Origin: Sympetrum striolatum
Lineage: Eukaryota; Arthropoda; Insecta; Odonata; Libellulidae
Length of the DNA stretch: 64,000 nt
Assembly (NCBI GenBank): GCA_947579665.1
Contig: OX388345.1
Span: 35,431,849 to 35,495,848, forward strand
Reading direction: 5' to 3'
The notes under the pieces were generated by a model. That model ran no database searches and had not been told where the DNA came from. It was given only the letters and a program-made list of their open reading frames with translations. A program made the translations under genes and the position numbers. The number at the start of each line of letters is the position of its first letter. The stretch's first letter is position 1. This document shows positions 1 through 12,700 of this stretch, piece by piece.

Positions 1-2990
1 ACTGGAATCGTCATTTCCCTCCTGCAGTCAAAGCTTTTCCCTCCAGGGCTCATTACAAACGAGGATTATCTCGCGGCTTCACGACTCGCTTCTCAGTTAA
101 TCTTCTCAATCGAGGCCAATTATTTAAATAAGGTACATCCCGATTATTACAATTTGATTAGTACTATTCTAGAAACCTACACAGTCTTCAACAGTCTCAA
201 TTTTACCTAATAAAGTCCTCCATCTATAATTAAAGATTTGATACGAGACAAAACATTAGTCTTAAACAGATTTAATAATTAGCTGAAAAATCTTCTGGTG
301 ATTGCACTCACAGTGCGGTATCCATGAGGATTTTTCGTAGAATTTATATTTAAGGTATTACTCAGGCAGGTTCAGTGTTTGAGCTATTAGAATAAATAGT
401 AATAAAGTTGAGCATCTCAAGGATGTCAGATTACAATAAGCCTATATTCGGTGTGGATATGTACGATTTCTCTTTCTCCCTAACTTCTCGAGTTGTTTTA
501 ATATACTATTTTCAGAAATATATCGAAAAAAGAAAAATTAGTGTATAGAAATCTTCGCAGCTAATGATCAACAAAGACAAAACTAACGTTGAATTATAAC
601 GCTCCAGGAGAAGGAGGGGTGAAAAAATCGCGGAATAATATCTATTATGGATAGATAACTAAATAAATTAGTTACCATAGCAAAGGAAGGAAATATATAA
701 AGTATAAGGAAGAATTCTAAGAATATCGTTCAAAAAATTTCTTTTAGAAAAAGTTAAGGAAATTCATTTTCCAACGACCATCCTAGGTGAAATTGGAATC
801 AAATTGAGGGTCATAATGTTCTATTTATACCATTCAGTCTATTTCTTCCCTACAGTTTTCAATGATTTAATTTCAACCATGCATCTTCTATCTTCCCTCA
901 CCTGAACAGCTACACTTCGATAATTAACCCAACATTTTTCTCATAATTTAAAATTTGGCTGAACAGATAAACAGCGCAATAAAACACATTTCAAAACGTA
1001 CAGCGTCTTAATTCCTTGCAGATGTTCCCGCATACTTCCTGACGTCTTTGAATGGGCTATAATTTAGAACAAAATGCCCCGAGCTGTGAGTTAACTGTGC
1101 CAATAGCTAACTTCCTCAAAATCTAGCCCATTCTACGCGCGCAGTTCCTCATAAAAACCCATCCCACTTTCGACCGATATCGCGTTCCCACAGCACCTGC
1201 TCTATTCGCATTTGCTTCCCCATCTGCCACGTATCTTCCTCTTTATCATCGCACATCTCTCCCACGCCGCCCCCGCGGGTGCGCTCCCTTGGCATCTTGT
1301 CTTTACCGTTCCACCTCCACTTCCCTTCTCATCGCTTCCCTCAGATCTGCCCTCGCCTCTTAGCCAAATAACTTTTTAGCTATCGGTAAAAGGCTGTTTC
1401 AACATGCTTCATCCATTCCTCTTCATTTAAACTCGTTTGGGAAATGTACTAGTGCCGGCAAAAATTAAGTTACTTGGGCGAAGATAAAGTTCGATCGGTT
1501 CTGATGGGATAAACGCGACAAAAATTCCCTTTAAATTTAAATATGTGAGTTGTTACGCTATTATAGAGTTTAATTTAGAAATATTCAGGCAACGGAAAGA
1601 CAAAAAAGATTTAATCCTTTATCTCAAGTCTAATGTCGAATTTTGTAGTTTCATCTTTAATATCCTTATCTAATCTCTGAGAACGTGAGTACTAAAGTAA
1701 AAAGACGCCCTTTTGATTTATTCTATTCGTAAGATTACTAAAAATCAGTATAATTCTTTTCTAAGATATTTTCAGTGAAGAATAAGATGTATTGCAACAG
1801 TATAAAAAAAGTAATCTGTAGTTTTCGCTGAATATTATGGGCTTTATCGGGACTTTTTCTCTACTTCTGTTTTTCATTGAATTCGAGGTTCTTGTACAAC
1901 GAGGTATCAATGAGATCTTGCAATTTTGTAGCTTAAAATTTCAATATTTTCATCAGCTCCAAATTTAATTCCACGTAACTTAATCAGATAAAGATAAGTT
2001 ACGAAGATCTGAGACAGCAAACTCTCTTATATTCGTTAAATTCTAATAAATATTTAAGCTGAAAATTTACCCATACAGTAATTCCCTAATCAAAACCCTG
2101 GAATGATAAAATAAAAAAAACAATGTATACACATGTATTAATATGCATGGCGTTATAACCTTTAGTGTACAAAGTAAAATATAATGGTAACGCAAAGGAG
2201 AAACCTATTGCTTAGAGGCTGCAGAGGTAATTAAAGTGCCTATTTCGGTAGAATACCCTAAATAATCTCATTGCTTGCTAAAAAATAAGATAAAGATAAA
2301 ATAAAAACTTTCCTGGCTCGTAAGAAACATATATTGGGCAATTGATGTTTCATAGACGAAATAGCTCACTATTCCAATTATTTTAATGACACTACTATAA
2401 ACAATAAGACTAATCAGTGAGACTAAATGTATACATGAAAATTATTTAATATCACTGAGATTCATATTCAATGAATAAATTCATACAAGAATACCTAGCG
2501 TGCCGCGCATTGCACTCCTTTATAATCACCATCATTCCAGTTCACGAAAAAAACACTATGCATTCGCAATAAAAATCACATCTGCTCACAATTCGTGACA
2601 TCCCAACGCAGGAGACTTTAACGACTCTCATCATCGCCAGAAATTAACTGCTTTGCAAGTCTCCCCTCACTTGTTTATCTTCCCACGTCCTTCCACTGTC
2701 TGTCTCCTCCGTCTGCATTTTCCGCACCAATCTCACCCTTCGCCACCTTTCTGCCCCATTCCTATTCCACTCTCGTCTCCGTGATACTAATATTAGCTTC
2801 CCTTATTACTCGAACAAGACCTTTCCCTTCTTCCCTCATAACAGACTCCTTCCCCACTTATTACTCCCCACCGAGTCTCTTTACCAAACTGAACTTCGTC
2901 TCTGTAAGATTCAACGACGCTTGGGCACATTTACCAACTGATGGTGTAATGTGCGTTATCCAAAATTCCATAACTTATCCATTACAGAAA
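1..2990. other. AT-rich noncoding stretch, no gene seen
   Basis: I see no exon, RNA gene or repeat with clear termini here. A GC- and pyrimidine-rich patch at about 1120-1370 and a C/T-rich tract at about 2640-2900 are the only compositional departures. The short open frame in the second tract is rich in S, P, L and T, as expected from a pyrimidine-rich strand, and resembles no protein family I know. Confidence 0.5.
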
Positions 2991-2991
2991 T

Positions 2992-3040
2992 ATAATAATA
3001 ATAATAATAATAATAAATCGTCTTTATTTGTGACTGGCAC
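2992..3040 (-). repeat. (ATA)n run, possible tail of a minus-strand LINE 3' end
   Basis: About eight ATA units are followed directly by a short AATCGTCTTTATTT word. Read on the minus strand this becomes AATAAAGACG then (TAT)n. The same terminal arrangement recurs near 24850, 37030, 38600 and 55265, so the triplet run is probably the tail of a non-LTR element inserted in reverse. The element body beyond about 3040 is not recognisable. A plain microsatellite is the alternative. Confidence 0.4.
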
Positions 3041-3080
3041 CGACATATCAATATTAATACACCCCGACAATTAAGGTGCC

Positions 3081-3147
3081 CCTAAAATTCGTATCTTAAG
3101 ACTAACTACACTTAATTAGACCTAATTACAAAAGATACGATTTTAGG
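3081..3147. repeat. Short inverted repeat (hairpin)
   Basis: The 17 bases at 3081-3097 and the 16 at 3132-3147 are reverse complements apart from one extra T (CCTAAAAT(T)CGTATCTT), around a 34-base spacer. No target-site duplication is obvious. It could be a very small MITE or the end of a larger foldback sequence. Confidence 0.5.
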
Positions 3148-3297
3148 ACATTATTGTTTACAATTAAATCGGAATATGTACAAGTTACTTTGTGGTTAGA
3201 GAAAGTGAAAGAGAATGTTGCTGGTTATTAAAATATTTTTAATTGTTTTTGTTATTTTCATAATTTATATTTATCTATTTTCTTCAATGCGTATAAG

Positions 3298-3615
3298 ATG
3301 GGTCTTGCTCTTTATATTTTTATTTGTTTATTTTTTAAATTTTTTGTACAGACAATTCCAAAAGCAATTTACAAACAGAAGAGAATTAAACAACTTAAAG
3401 GTATTGACAAATTACAGTTTATGAGAAAGGATCTTAAAGCTAAGTATATAAAAAAGAAAAATAAAGGAACGCGAGAGCAGAAAACAAACATAGCGAAATT
3501 TTCTTTCATTAATAGGGGTATTAGGGAATGGAACTATTTACCTGGTGAATTTCTCATGCCAATGCCAAAAAAAGTAAAAGTTTTCAAAAATAAGCTTCAG
3601 ACAACATGTATGTAA
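3298..3615 (+). pseudogene. LINE ORF2 C-terminal fragment
   Basis: A 105-residue open frame of which only about the last 45 residues resemble a non-LTR reverse transcriptase C-terminus (see the enclosing element). The first 50 residues are hydrophobic and lysine-rich and look like translated AT-rich DNA. The ATG at 3298 is incidental, not a real start. No reverse transcriptase catalytic motif is present, so this is debris. Confidence 0.6.
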
Positions 3616-4003
3616 TATTTTAATGTGGTTCACGGCTACCTCCGCTGTATTGTTATTATTATTATGCCGAGCTGTATTGTTATATTTCATCAATCTATAT
3701 TTACGTACGTGACTATTTGGATATTCTACCATTTACTGTATTTTTTTAGTTCATTGACAGATCTCATATATATTTATGTATAATAGATCTTATTCATTAC
3801 TTATGATTTTATTTTTTGTACTTATAATGTATGTATATATATATTGTAGTTTAATTGTACAGCCTACGGGAGGTTTTTGTAAGGGTTTCCCTCCCGTCTT
3901 TGGGCGAATTGTTAGAATTAGAATTGTTTTTATGTTCCCCTCAAACTTTGCCACCTGCCTGAAGGCCTAGGTTTGCAACGCAAACTTAAATAAATAAATA
4001 AAT
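3460..4003 (+). mobile_element. 3' end of a non-LTR retrotransposon (Jockey/CR1-like)
   Basis: The reading frame ending at 3615 carries the C-terminal signature of LINE ORF2 proteins: in the open frame that begins at 3298, residues about 68-85 read FSFINRGIREWNYLPGEF and residues 95-100 read VFKNKL. This matches the family pattern (F)F..R.I..WN.LP...V followed by ..FK..L. The 3' UTR follows, with a perfect 8-bp hairpin (ACGGGAGG at 3866-3873 with CCTCCCGT at 3890-3897). A second hairpin (GTTTGC-AAC-GCAAAC, 3971-3985) sits immediately before a TAAA-repeat tail at about 3987-4001. Such 3' hairpins plus a microsatellite tail are typical of LINE ends recognised by their own reverse transcriptase. 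The copy is heavily 5' truncated; the polymerase domain is absent. Clade assignment is tentative. Confidence 0.7.
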
Positions 4004-4009
4004 TACACT

Positions 4010-6960
4010 AAGATAAGGATTTTTTTCATTTGGGGAATAGTTTTGCAATGCCTTGTATTAATTATTTCATGATTCCATATTTTGTTCTCCCTTCTCGTTT
4101 TATATCTTCCGCTCGCATTCAAGTTTCCGACTCAATTTTTCCCTTCTGGATCTTTCATTTCGTATCCAGAGTCATAACGGAATTGGAGGGAGTTAAGCCG
4201 TAACAACGGGATTCCGCTATGTCCGGCTCCAGCCACCGCCAAACAATGAATGGAATAAGATGGGGCGCTAAGGAATTAATTTTGTACGCGTCGCGGCTAC
4301 TGCATTAAAGTTAGATTACCTCTTGAAATTTCCGTATTTTTCCGCCGTTAAGTTTCCGCGCGAGGGAACAAAACGATCTTCCGAAGGAAAATGTATACTA
4401 AAAGTTATATGGAAAGTTTGCTCGTTAGCAAGTTTGCCAGCTGTGGCTTCTTTTTAGTAAGGCGTGAAAATATCTTGGTGGTGTTTCTTCTAAATTACTC
4501 TTATTTAACGACGTAGAACAATAAGGGTATAATACCGAGGATACAAACGTTTAACCCAAAATCACGTCATACCATGCTGAGAAAATATAAAGATCGCGAA
4601 AAATTTGCTAGTATATTAAACAAAAGTATTCCTTTGGAATGACATTTATATCTAAATACTGGAATTGTTTTCAAAACAGTACAATATATTCAGTGTACAA
4701 GGTCGATAATTAGTGGCTATTATGTATTCTTCTCAATGTATATTTCTTGTTATTTGAATGTGGCTGACGAGTTAATTTTATATAGGATTAATAATTAGAG
4801 ATAAAGCCGATAAATAAAAGCTATACCATGAGCAAATTACATCGAAGTTTATTCCGATAATATTTTCATAAGCATACATCCCATAAAAATAAAATTCTCA
4901 ATTACTGTTTTCATATCGGAAATTGGAAATTCTAAATTTAATAAATAAAAATACGACTCGTCCATTTTCAAAAAAGGTATTTGCACGAACTTCAACGCGT
5001 TCTAAATTTTACAAAAATATTTTTGTGTACTCAATATATCAGCAGAGATAAGGTATGAACAAACTGAGGAAAAGTACACATCCCCTCCCTCCGAAAATAT
5101 GTACTCATTGGACACCATTTCACAAATAAACATCTACAGAGAATCAGAATGGATATAACCTAGATAATACTAGAAAATAGTATATAACGTCGATTTGGAA
5201 GATATTCAATGAACAAAACTAAGGTGGAAATCAATTAAGACTTGCAATACTTACGTGGATAATGTAACTTTGAGAAACACCGGAACACCACATTCCACCT
5301 TCGATACAGTAAATCGTGAGGAGTAATTTTCGCTAAAGCCCTAAGTAATAAATTAATACAAATTCTACGGAAACTATCAAGGGACTATCATACATCACAT
5401 CCGCTAATCTGAAGGAAAAACAAGAGATTCCTCGCGCAGAAGAAACCTTCATACAATCATATCACCCGCTTTCATCTCCACTCATAACTTAATATTCATT
5501 ACTACGGTCGCGAGAGAAATGCATCTTTCGCGATGAAAAATATCCTTCTTCCATAAATCTTTCGCGGAGATTTTACGTGACAACCAAAACGAGATGAAGT
5601 TCTCTTTCCTTCCGCTTTATCTCCCCTAAATCGAACGAAACTATTTGCCAGCTACAAAAAAACTCAATGATGTAACCAGAAAATAGAACCATCTCGGAAG
5701 GGAACCTATAACTTTTAACGTAGATACCTCCCTGCGTTCTTTTCTTCGCGAGTTTCCTTCGGGCTATGTTCCCGAATCTTTCATCCTTTCTCTTCCGCAG
5801 TCCCTGCGCGGAACAAATTCAATTTAGATTTCCCCTTTCTTGCCACGGCATCTTTCTTTATGCAGGGAAAATATTTATGCCTCTCGATTCCGACCGATGT
5901 CTTTGTATTCAGGGAATCCCCGCTCACTATCATTGAATTTATCACTTTATGGGCTTTCAAAAGGCTTGCCTGCTCCCCTGACACTTTCCGAAGGCATGAA
6001 TACGATGGAATAGTCACGGAAGAAACAATGTATTACCGTTGAAATTCCTGTGCGTTTATTAACGGGTTCAAAATTATTATTATTATCGAATTAAATTTGC
6101 AGATATGTATGCCCCAGGTGGAAGAGTTTGCAATGATTCAACGACGGCCATAAAAGTTATTTGCTATAATGGATAGACTTATTAAAACAGAAAACGACAA
6201 GAAGTAAAATCAAATAAATCATCAAAAAGTAAATTACCAATACAATAATACTAATCCTTTATTTTTCCTATCACTCATTCAACACTTATTCATCAATCAT
6301 TTATTCCTTACAATATAACTTCATTACTGTTTGCTTCTTAACATCACCTCATTAATTCTATTAATGTTCACTCAATCAATTTTTAATTGATTAAATCCTT
6401 ACAATCTACAAATGCTCACACTATAATTAACAAGTACATAAGACACTTCTTAATTATTTTAAGTTTTCTCTTAAATGTTTTGTCATTATGGAATAAAATA
6501 TCCAGCATTAGAAATAAATTTAATATATTTTGAACTCGCACTGCTCCAAACGTTAACTTTAAATTTAAAAACTGAAGTGCGGAAAGGAAATCCTCCGTTT
6601 CATTTCAGAAACCACGAGAATAAATTAAAATAAATAAACTCTACTTTTAATGTTTTTATAGTAAAATTCAATTTTGTATTGGGGAAATATTATTTATAGA
6701 AGTGCTTTGGAAGCATAAGTCATTTAGCACCCGTGCATCCCTACCGAGAATCGCGCTCGGGATAAATTACGTATCCCAGGAAGCAATAAGGAAAATTCCG
6801 TCTGCCTAAAAAACCATCAAAAACCAGAGGAGCGGTGTTCACTTTTTCTAATAAATTTTCCCTTAGATTCATCGCTTTTTACTTCAATAAATAGAGGCAG
6901 ATTTTTAAGAAGAAAAATACGAAATAAAACATTTTTTCAATAAATAATATCAGAGGGCTT
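4010..6960. other. Noncoding stretch, no gene seen
   Basis: The sequence is AT-rich and apparently single copy. Two weakly GC-richer parts (about 4120-4400 and 5470-6050) contain short open frames on both strands, but none shows family motifs, splice context or codon bias. A short (ATT)n run lies near 6074. Confidence 0.4.
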
Positions 6961-6966
6961 CCGGTA

Positions 6967-7029
6967 GGAAAGTTAGCTGCGCGCTAGGCTTTGGTGTAAG
7001 CAGTCCCGGTTTCGATTACCGGAAATATG
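6967..7029 (+). repeat. tRNA-like sequence (SINE head or tRNA pseudogene)
   Basis: A perfect 5-bp T-arm is visible: CCGGT at 7006-7010, loop TTCGATT, ACCGG at 7018-7022. Upstream are a 4-bp anticodon-like stem (GCTT 7088 less 100, i.e. 6988-6991, with AAGC at 6998-7001) and a short D-like arm (AGC at 6975-6977 with GCT at 6983-6985). The acceptor strands do not pair and the anticodon loop has six bases, so this is not a functional tRNA. It most likely is a decayed tRNA-derived SINE head. The 3' body is not defined. Confidence 0.45.
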
Positions 7030-7171
7030 CAAAATTACGCAATATTTTGAAGCAATTTTAAATCAACAACTAAAATATTTGACAGTTGGGACAATTTAAA
7101 ACGTAAAATTCCGACTGGTAGTGGCAATGACCAATACCATCCGCAGAATAACTGTTTCAAGACAAAACTAT

Positions 7172-7252
7172 TCACTACATAACACAATAATATATGTGGT
7201 ATTATTGTAAGGTGTAGTAAATATACTTGTCATAAAGCAGTTTTGTGTAATT
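7172..7252. repeat. Imperfect hairpin
   Basis: The segment around ACTACATAACACAATAATA pairs imperfectly with TATTATTGTAAGGTGTAGT (about 16 of 19 positions). Weaker outer pairing joins GACAAAACT and AGTTTTGTG. The structure resembles a small MITE, but I cannot identify termini or a target duplication. Confidence 0.35.
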
Positions 7253-7321
7253 GAATACCACAATGTGAAGCTTGAGTCAGTGTTGTTTAACGCCTGCTGA
7301 TTTTACACACGTTATACCATC

Positions 7322-7354
7322 GAGTAACTATACATAGAGTATAGTTACTCTATG
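7322..7354. repeat. Two overlapping, mutually exclusive hairpins
   Basis: GAGTAACTATA (7322-7332) pairs perfectly with TATAGTTACTC (7340-7350) around a 7-base loop. That loop plus neighbouring bases, CATAGAGTA (7333-7341), also pairs perfectly with TACTCTATG (7346-7354). The two folds cannot form together. This is probably an AT-rich palindrome produced by slippage. Confidence 0.55.
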
Positions 7355-8732
7355 GTTATACCTATGCGCTTAAAGTTATTCCGATTCCTTGCTTGTACAT
7401 AATACTTAAACGAAGTCATTTCCAAACATTCGACCCGTCTACATCTGCGGTCTTTCTCATCTTTTTATTAAGTTAGAGAAATTATCTCTTTCTGCTACTT
7501 AAAGTAAATAAAACTTATGAGTGGTAAGAAATGACTGCTCATTACATCACTAATCGTACATGCATATGCATGCATCTGATATCATAATCAAATCCCTTTT
7601 AAGACGATGTACTCTTCCACACTGGATTGTGTGTGCACTAGATCATCGAACACCTTTCATTTCCTTTATTGGGTTACCACTTTTCCCCGTATATTGGATT
7701 AATCAACGCGTCACTCTCTCAAAGCCTTTGCCGTCGATTCCTTTCATATCCTTCATCAGATTCCATTTACTCCCTTTAATTTCTACACACCCTAGCGACT
7801 TTCACACCATAACCCAAAAATCACGTCTTTGCCCCTTCCACTCCAATCCGCTCCATTATCTTCTCCATCCGTTTTAAACGACGCCGTCCTTCACGAACGC
7901 ATCATCTCCCGGATTCTCTCCTCATCAGCTCCCTACCTTCCCTAATTTCTCCCCCATTATATCCCTACTTACTTTTTCCCCATCGAGTCTATTCTCTTAT
8001 CCCAACCTTTTCGTCTCCTTTCTCCAGCCGTCTGAGAGCTCCGGAGAACCTTATCAGCGAAACAACCCTCTCCTTTTTCAAGGGTTTCCCCGGCAACATC
8101 CAATTCCCTTTTATCCCCTGTCCACTCCAGAATCGCAATACCCCTAGCTTCCGTACCTTTTCTGAGAACAGGTCCTTGGGAAAGGAGAGATAATACGAAT
8201 TTTCTTTCGTGTTTTCCTCCATTCTAACTGCTCGCCGGCCACTTCTCCCAGCTCCTTACGATTTTCGGCACGTTTCTCGAGCGAGTTATTTGGTAAACAA
8301 TTCCTATTCGTTCTATCCTGTGCCGGTTTTTTGGCAAATTCTTACTTGTTATACAACGACGTTTTCCTCCCTGAATTTAAAAGTCTGCGGAGGTATGAAA
8401 AAGGTTGTTTCCTCGTGCATCGCCGCTTAACTAAGTCAAGTGGGAAAAGTAACGTTTTACGCTTGTATTCCTTTGCCTCAATAACTTTACCCATTTCAAA
8501 ATAGCTTCGCTTCTTATCTTCAAGAAACGCAAACATGAAATCAATGGCTAACTGAATATTTAATTAAATATTTATTCAAGTAGACCTTCACGATGAAATT
8601 TAATCTAAGAACGTAAAATCTCATAGTTATGAATAAGATTGCTTGCGTTATCAGTTTACCACGATAAAGACTTCAATTAATTTCTCGAATCTATGGTTTA
8701 CGTGACATTCCAACCAAATTAACTTACATTTT

Positions 8733-8812
8733 CTTAGTAAATAGGTGGGAAATAACTTAACCAAATTCCACACTGTTCCACTTGTTATGTTATTTCCCAC
8801 CCATTTACTAAG
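8733..8812. mobile_element. Minimal MITE-like hairpin
   Basis: Two 24-bp arms (8733-8756 and 8789-8812) are reverse complements with one mismatch: the ends read CTTAGTAAAT and ATTTACTAAG, and the inner part contains GGGAAATAAC/GTTATTTCCC. The spacer is 32 bp. The arms are well conserved for unconstrained DNA, suggesting a fairly recent insertion or duplication. No coding capacity and no obvious flanking duplication are present, so the superfamily is unknown. Confidence 0.6.
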
Positions 8813-9439
8813 ATGGAGTTCCAAGCAATTAAAGCTTACCAGATTGATTTCATTATATTTTCTTCTTAAATTTTGTTTTCATTATATAATATTATGAAAA
8901 ATATAATTTATTGAAAATCTCGTAACTTTCTAGAACGACAATACATGCATAAATGAATATAACGGTAAACTCCTATAAGTACATAATTTTCATAGCAATC
9001 TTAGGGAAGTAAAGTTTGATTATTACTATTTGCAGAAATTGCATTATGCAGCATGCAGCTTTAGTGAACGTTTGCTATGCACTTTTCATCAGAGTATAGA
9101 CTTATTTGTCCTGAATATTCTTCAACTTAAATTCTACATATATCTTTCTGAATAGAATTCAGTTAATTTCACATTGTACTGTATCTTTACTTACTAATAT
9201 AATAATGGTAATATGTAATGACTATTGGGGCGGTTTCGTTTCAGCGACTGGCACGTATACATACACAAACACGTACATATACACACATGTTATCTTTTTT
9301 CGTATAAAATAAATCATTTCACAACCAAATAATTTAAAACCGAGTAATCGAAACCCTCAAAAGTTTATGAAGCGAAATTATTATTGCCGTACATCATTTG
9401 TCCGAATAACCGTTAAACTAAATAACCTAGCAATTTATC

Positions 9440-9720
9440 ATTCAACGTGGCCGGAATAATTTATCGAACATTCATTTCATTATGGAGGACAACTCCGATT
9501 AATTCCGATGATTGCTATCCGACGAAATAGAGCGGAAAGCCGGATTGGGCCCATCGTTCATTTTGCATCGAGTAGTAATACACAAAGGATCTTTATTAGC
9601 CAATTTCAATTTCAGTTTGAAGCGTTCGAGGGCGAAATGAACGTTGTTCAGTAAATCCAATTAGCCAGAATACTAATACCTCATTATCCGATAACGGGTA
9701 GTGCATTTAACAAAGTACTT
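9440..9720. promoter_or_regulatory. Candidate cis-regulatory island
   Basis: This stretch is less AT-skewed than its surroundings and CpG-containing. It has densely packed words that resemble binding sites: GATTAATTCC, an octamer-like ATTTTGCAT, ACAAAGG (Sox/TCF-like), CAATTAGCC and GATAACGG. No coding signature is present. This is inference from composition and short words only; such words occur by chance in AT-rich DNA. Confidence 0.22.
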
Positions 9721-12700
9721 TCATAGCTTACAATACTTTTTGCGCTTTCTGCTGCATCATCTAATCTTCGTTCATCTTTGGTGAATTCCGGTAAACGTTA
9801 ATTAATAAATAAGAGAAAATAAACAGAGAAATTGAGTTATTTTAAATGGTCATCGAAGTAAAGAAAAATGATTTAGTAGCAGTAGTTAAGCTTCTTTAAG
9901 TAAAATTCCTTTTTCCTTCAAATTTCTGGTGATTCACTCCGAGTTTCAAACATACAATGAGCCTGTTCCGACTCCTTTTCTTTATATAAAAAACCACAAT
10001 GAAAAAATTCTAATAATAAAATACTCTATAATGACAATTTTACTTAACCACAACAATATTTAGCTCAAATAAGATACAATATGACTAAGTCCGCAAAAAG
10101 AATTCCTATTGTCTTATTTAAACTAATCATTCACCATATATCGCCAGATTTAGTTAATTTACTACATTACTTATATAAATAAAGAATATAATTTCATTAA
10201 TTTATTTAGTGGTTATATAAATTTTCATTATGGAGTTAGTGTTTATCACTGCGATAAAGTTAAGCCTGAACTCATTAGTTGTAAATATTTGTTGAAATTT
10301 TTCAGTATTGATATTATAGCATTACGGAGATTCCAGAGAAATTTTATTCTTTATTTTGTAAGCATGAGACAGAATACTAAATAAAAAATCAAACATTTAG
10401 TAGCTTGAACGGATATATGGAAGTTACTAAGGGTTTGATGTTGGCTCCTTTCCGCAAAGTCGAGTATTTAAGACCAGCCAACATTTATAGACTGATTTTA
10501 GGAGCCATATTGCGTTGAGGAAGCCCTTCCTATTTCAATTAAGTCATTCGCTCCGCGTCACCTGCTACTCAACAGCACGTTCACGGAAAACGTCGAAATA
10601 TGTGCCGATACTTATCTTCCCAGCCGAACCACAGCTTCCTATGTTTTAGCACGCCATAATATTTTTATGGGTAACCCACAAGAATCCAATAATGAAGTCC
10701 CGCATCTTCGCGAGTGCCAACTGCGTTCCCTCCGAGAGGTAATCTCCCCTGACCTTCCGTGACCCTCATCACAAGCCCTTGAGGCACCTTGGCACTTGAG
10801 GTATATTTCCTCATTCCCAAAACCAGGATCTCCCCTTTCTTCACTAACCATCCTCACTATACGCCCGGGGGCGGAGGGGAAAGAACGTGCTGGCTGAGGG
10901 AGCGAGATTGGACGAAAGTGAAGGCATAGAAGACGTCTTAATAGGAGAACGTCGACGGCGTGGGTGATCCTATCTCCCGGGAATATGGGAGAGACGAAAG
11001 GGCTGCTTGCTAAGTCAAATGGATGCAGAGAACCTTAATTTTTTATCTCGGCTACTGGAGAGAGAGGGATGAAAGGGAAGGTAACAGCATTAATCTGGAT
11101 GGAGCTTTTAAGAAAGGCACTTAGGTAATTTCAAAGGGAGAGATGAGGAGAATGGGGAAGGAAGTTAAAATGTTTTTCTTGTGCTTAAAATGCACCGAGA
11201 CCCGCCGAATTTGGGAGCGCGAGAGAGAAGATCTTAGGGATTACTCACAGATATACTTCTCAAGCCGCAACACTTTGAGCTGTGTAAAGTCTGGAAAGTA
11301 TATTATTCTGTTGTTTAAAGTTTTGGGAGACAAGTGCTGTCCAGAAATGTATAGCAGTGTTCCTACTTTCAAGATATAATTCCCTTTTTGGATATAATCT
11401 CTCTTTTAAAAATATGCAAGTAAAATGAAGAAGAAGGCTGCTTGTAAAGGCGTGCACCTATGAAAAATCCAAAAGAGAAACGGACTTGAAAAATGATATG
11501 ACAGGTAAGGAACTCGAACTATCTATCTATTCTATCCTATCTCCCTATCTATCACACCCATTATAAGCTCTATCCATTAAGCTATCCACCCAACATCTAA
11601 ATGTTAATTCTAAACATGTAAATGTTAATTTTGATGTTAGAAGGTGTTTCTCCTTGGGATTATTCAAAGTATAATTGTCAAAAGTCGAAAAAAATTCGGG
11701 TAGGGAAAATCACTGTACTTAATGATGAAATTGTTTTAGACTCACTTGAAGAACTACAAGTTTCCTTTAATAAAGATCCTTTGGATATTAATTTATTGAA
11801 TACTTCGGTATTATGATCGGATATTATGATGATAACGTTGAGGCAGGAGTATGAAGGTATTACAAAAAGCAAAACTTTCTAATCGTAACTTAATACAGCA
11901 ATGGGTGTTTATTTCAAGACAGGATATCAAAAGGAGTTAAATATATATATATAAATTCAGGAAAAAAATAGTTCCAGGATCTTAGGGAAAATTCATTCCG
12001 AACAGGAAAAGAATGTACTCCGAAAGAAAAATACTTATAGGCTGTGGATATTTTTATAAAGGCACATTTATAACGGAATCACTTTATAATTTTTCGAACT
12101 AAGTTGTTTCCCATCTTATACTTTCCAGAATAACTAAGCTCTATGAATTTTTTCCGAAAATACTATGCCAATTTCGGATACCTCTGATTTTCTCCGCAAA
12201 TAAGGAATCGCTTTCTTAACACGAAGAGATACCAAAAAAAGATAGGAAAAAGATAGCGCTGCAAGGTACCTTCCTATACGATTAACGTACACCCCACACT
12301 TTTCAATAAAAATATCCCGTTCTCATATCCCTCTTTACTCCCACGTTACTGCAAAAAAACCGCGTGTCACACTTAAGTCGGGCCGAACAGGAAAGAAAGC
12401 ATTACTAGCCGGGTACTTTTTGTCTCTAAAGACAACAGGAAAGCCTCGTCTAACGGATGGAAATAGGTCGACTGATAACATCTAATTCGACATAAGGAGA
12501 AGATAGGGCTAAATAAGGCAATCGGAAATACTTGCTCGGCAAGATGTATTGGAACCGTAATGGCTTCCTACGTCTCTAGTGTGGGCGCGATGAATCTTGG
12601 TCGTTCCATAATGGTAATGAGAGAAATATTTGAGAGTTAAATCGACTTTCACGATGGATACAACAGCGAGACTCATTTGCACACTAGCCTAATGAACCAG

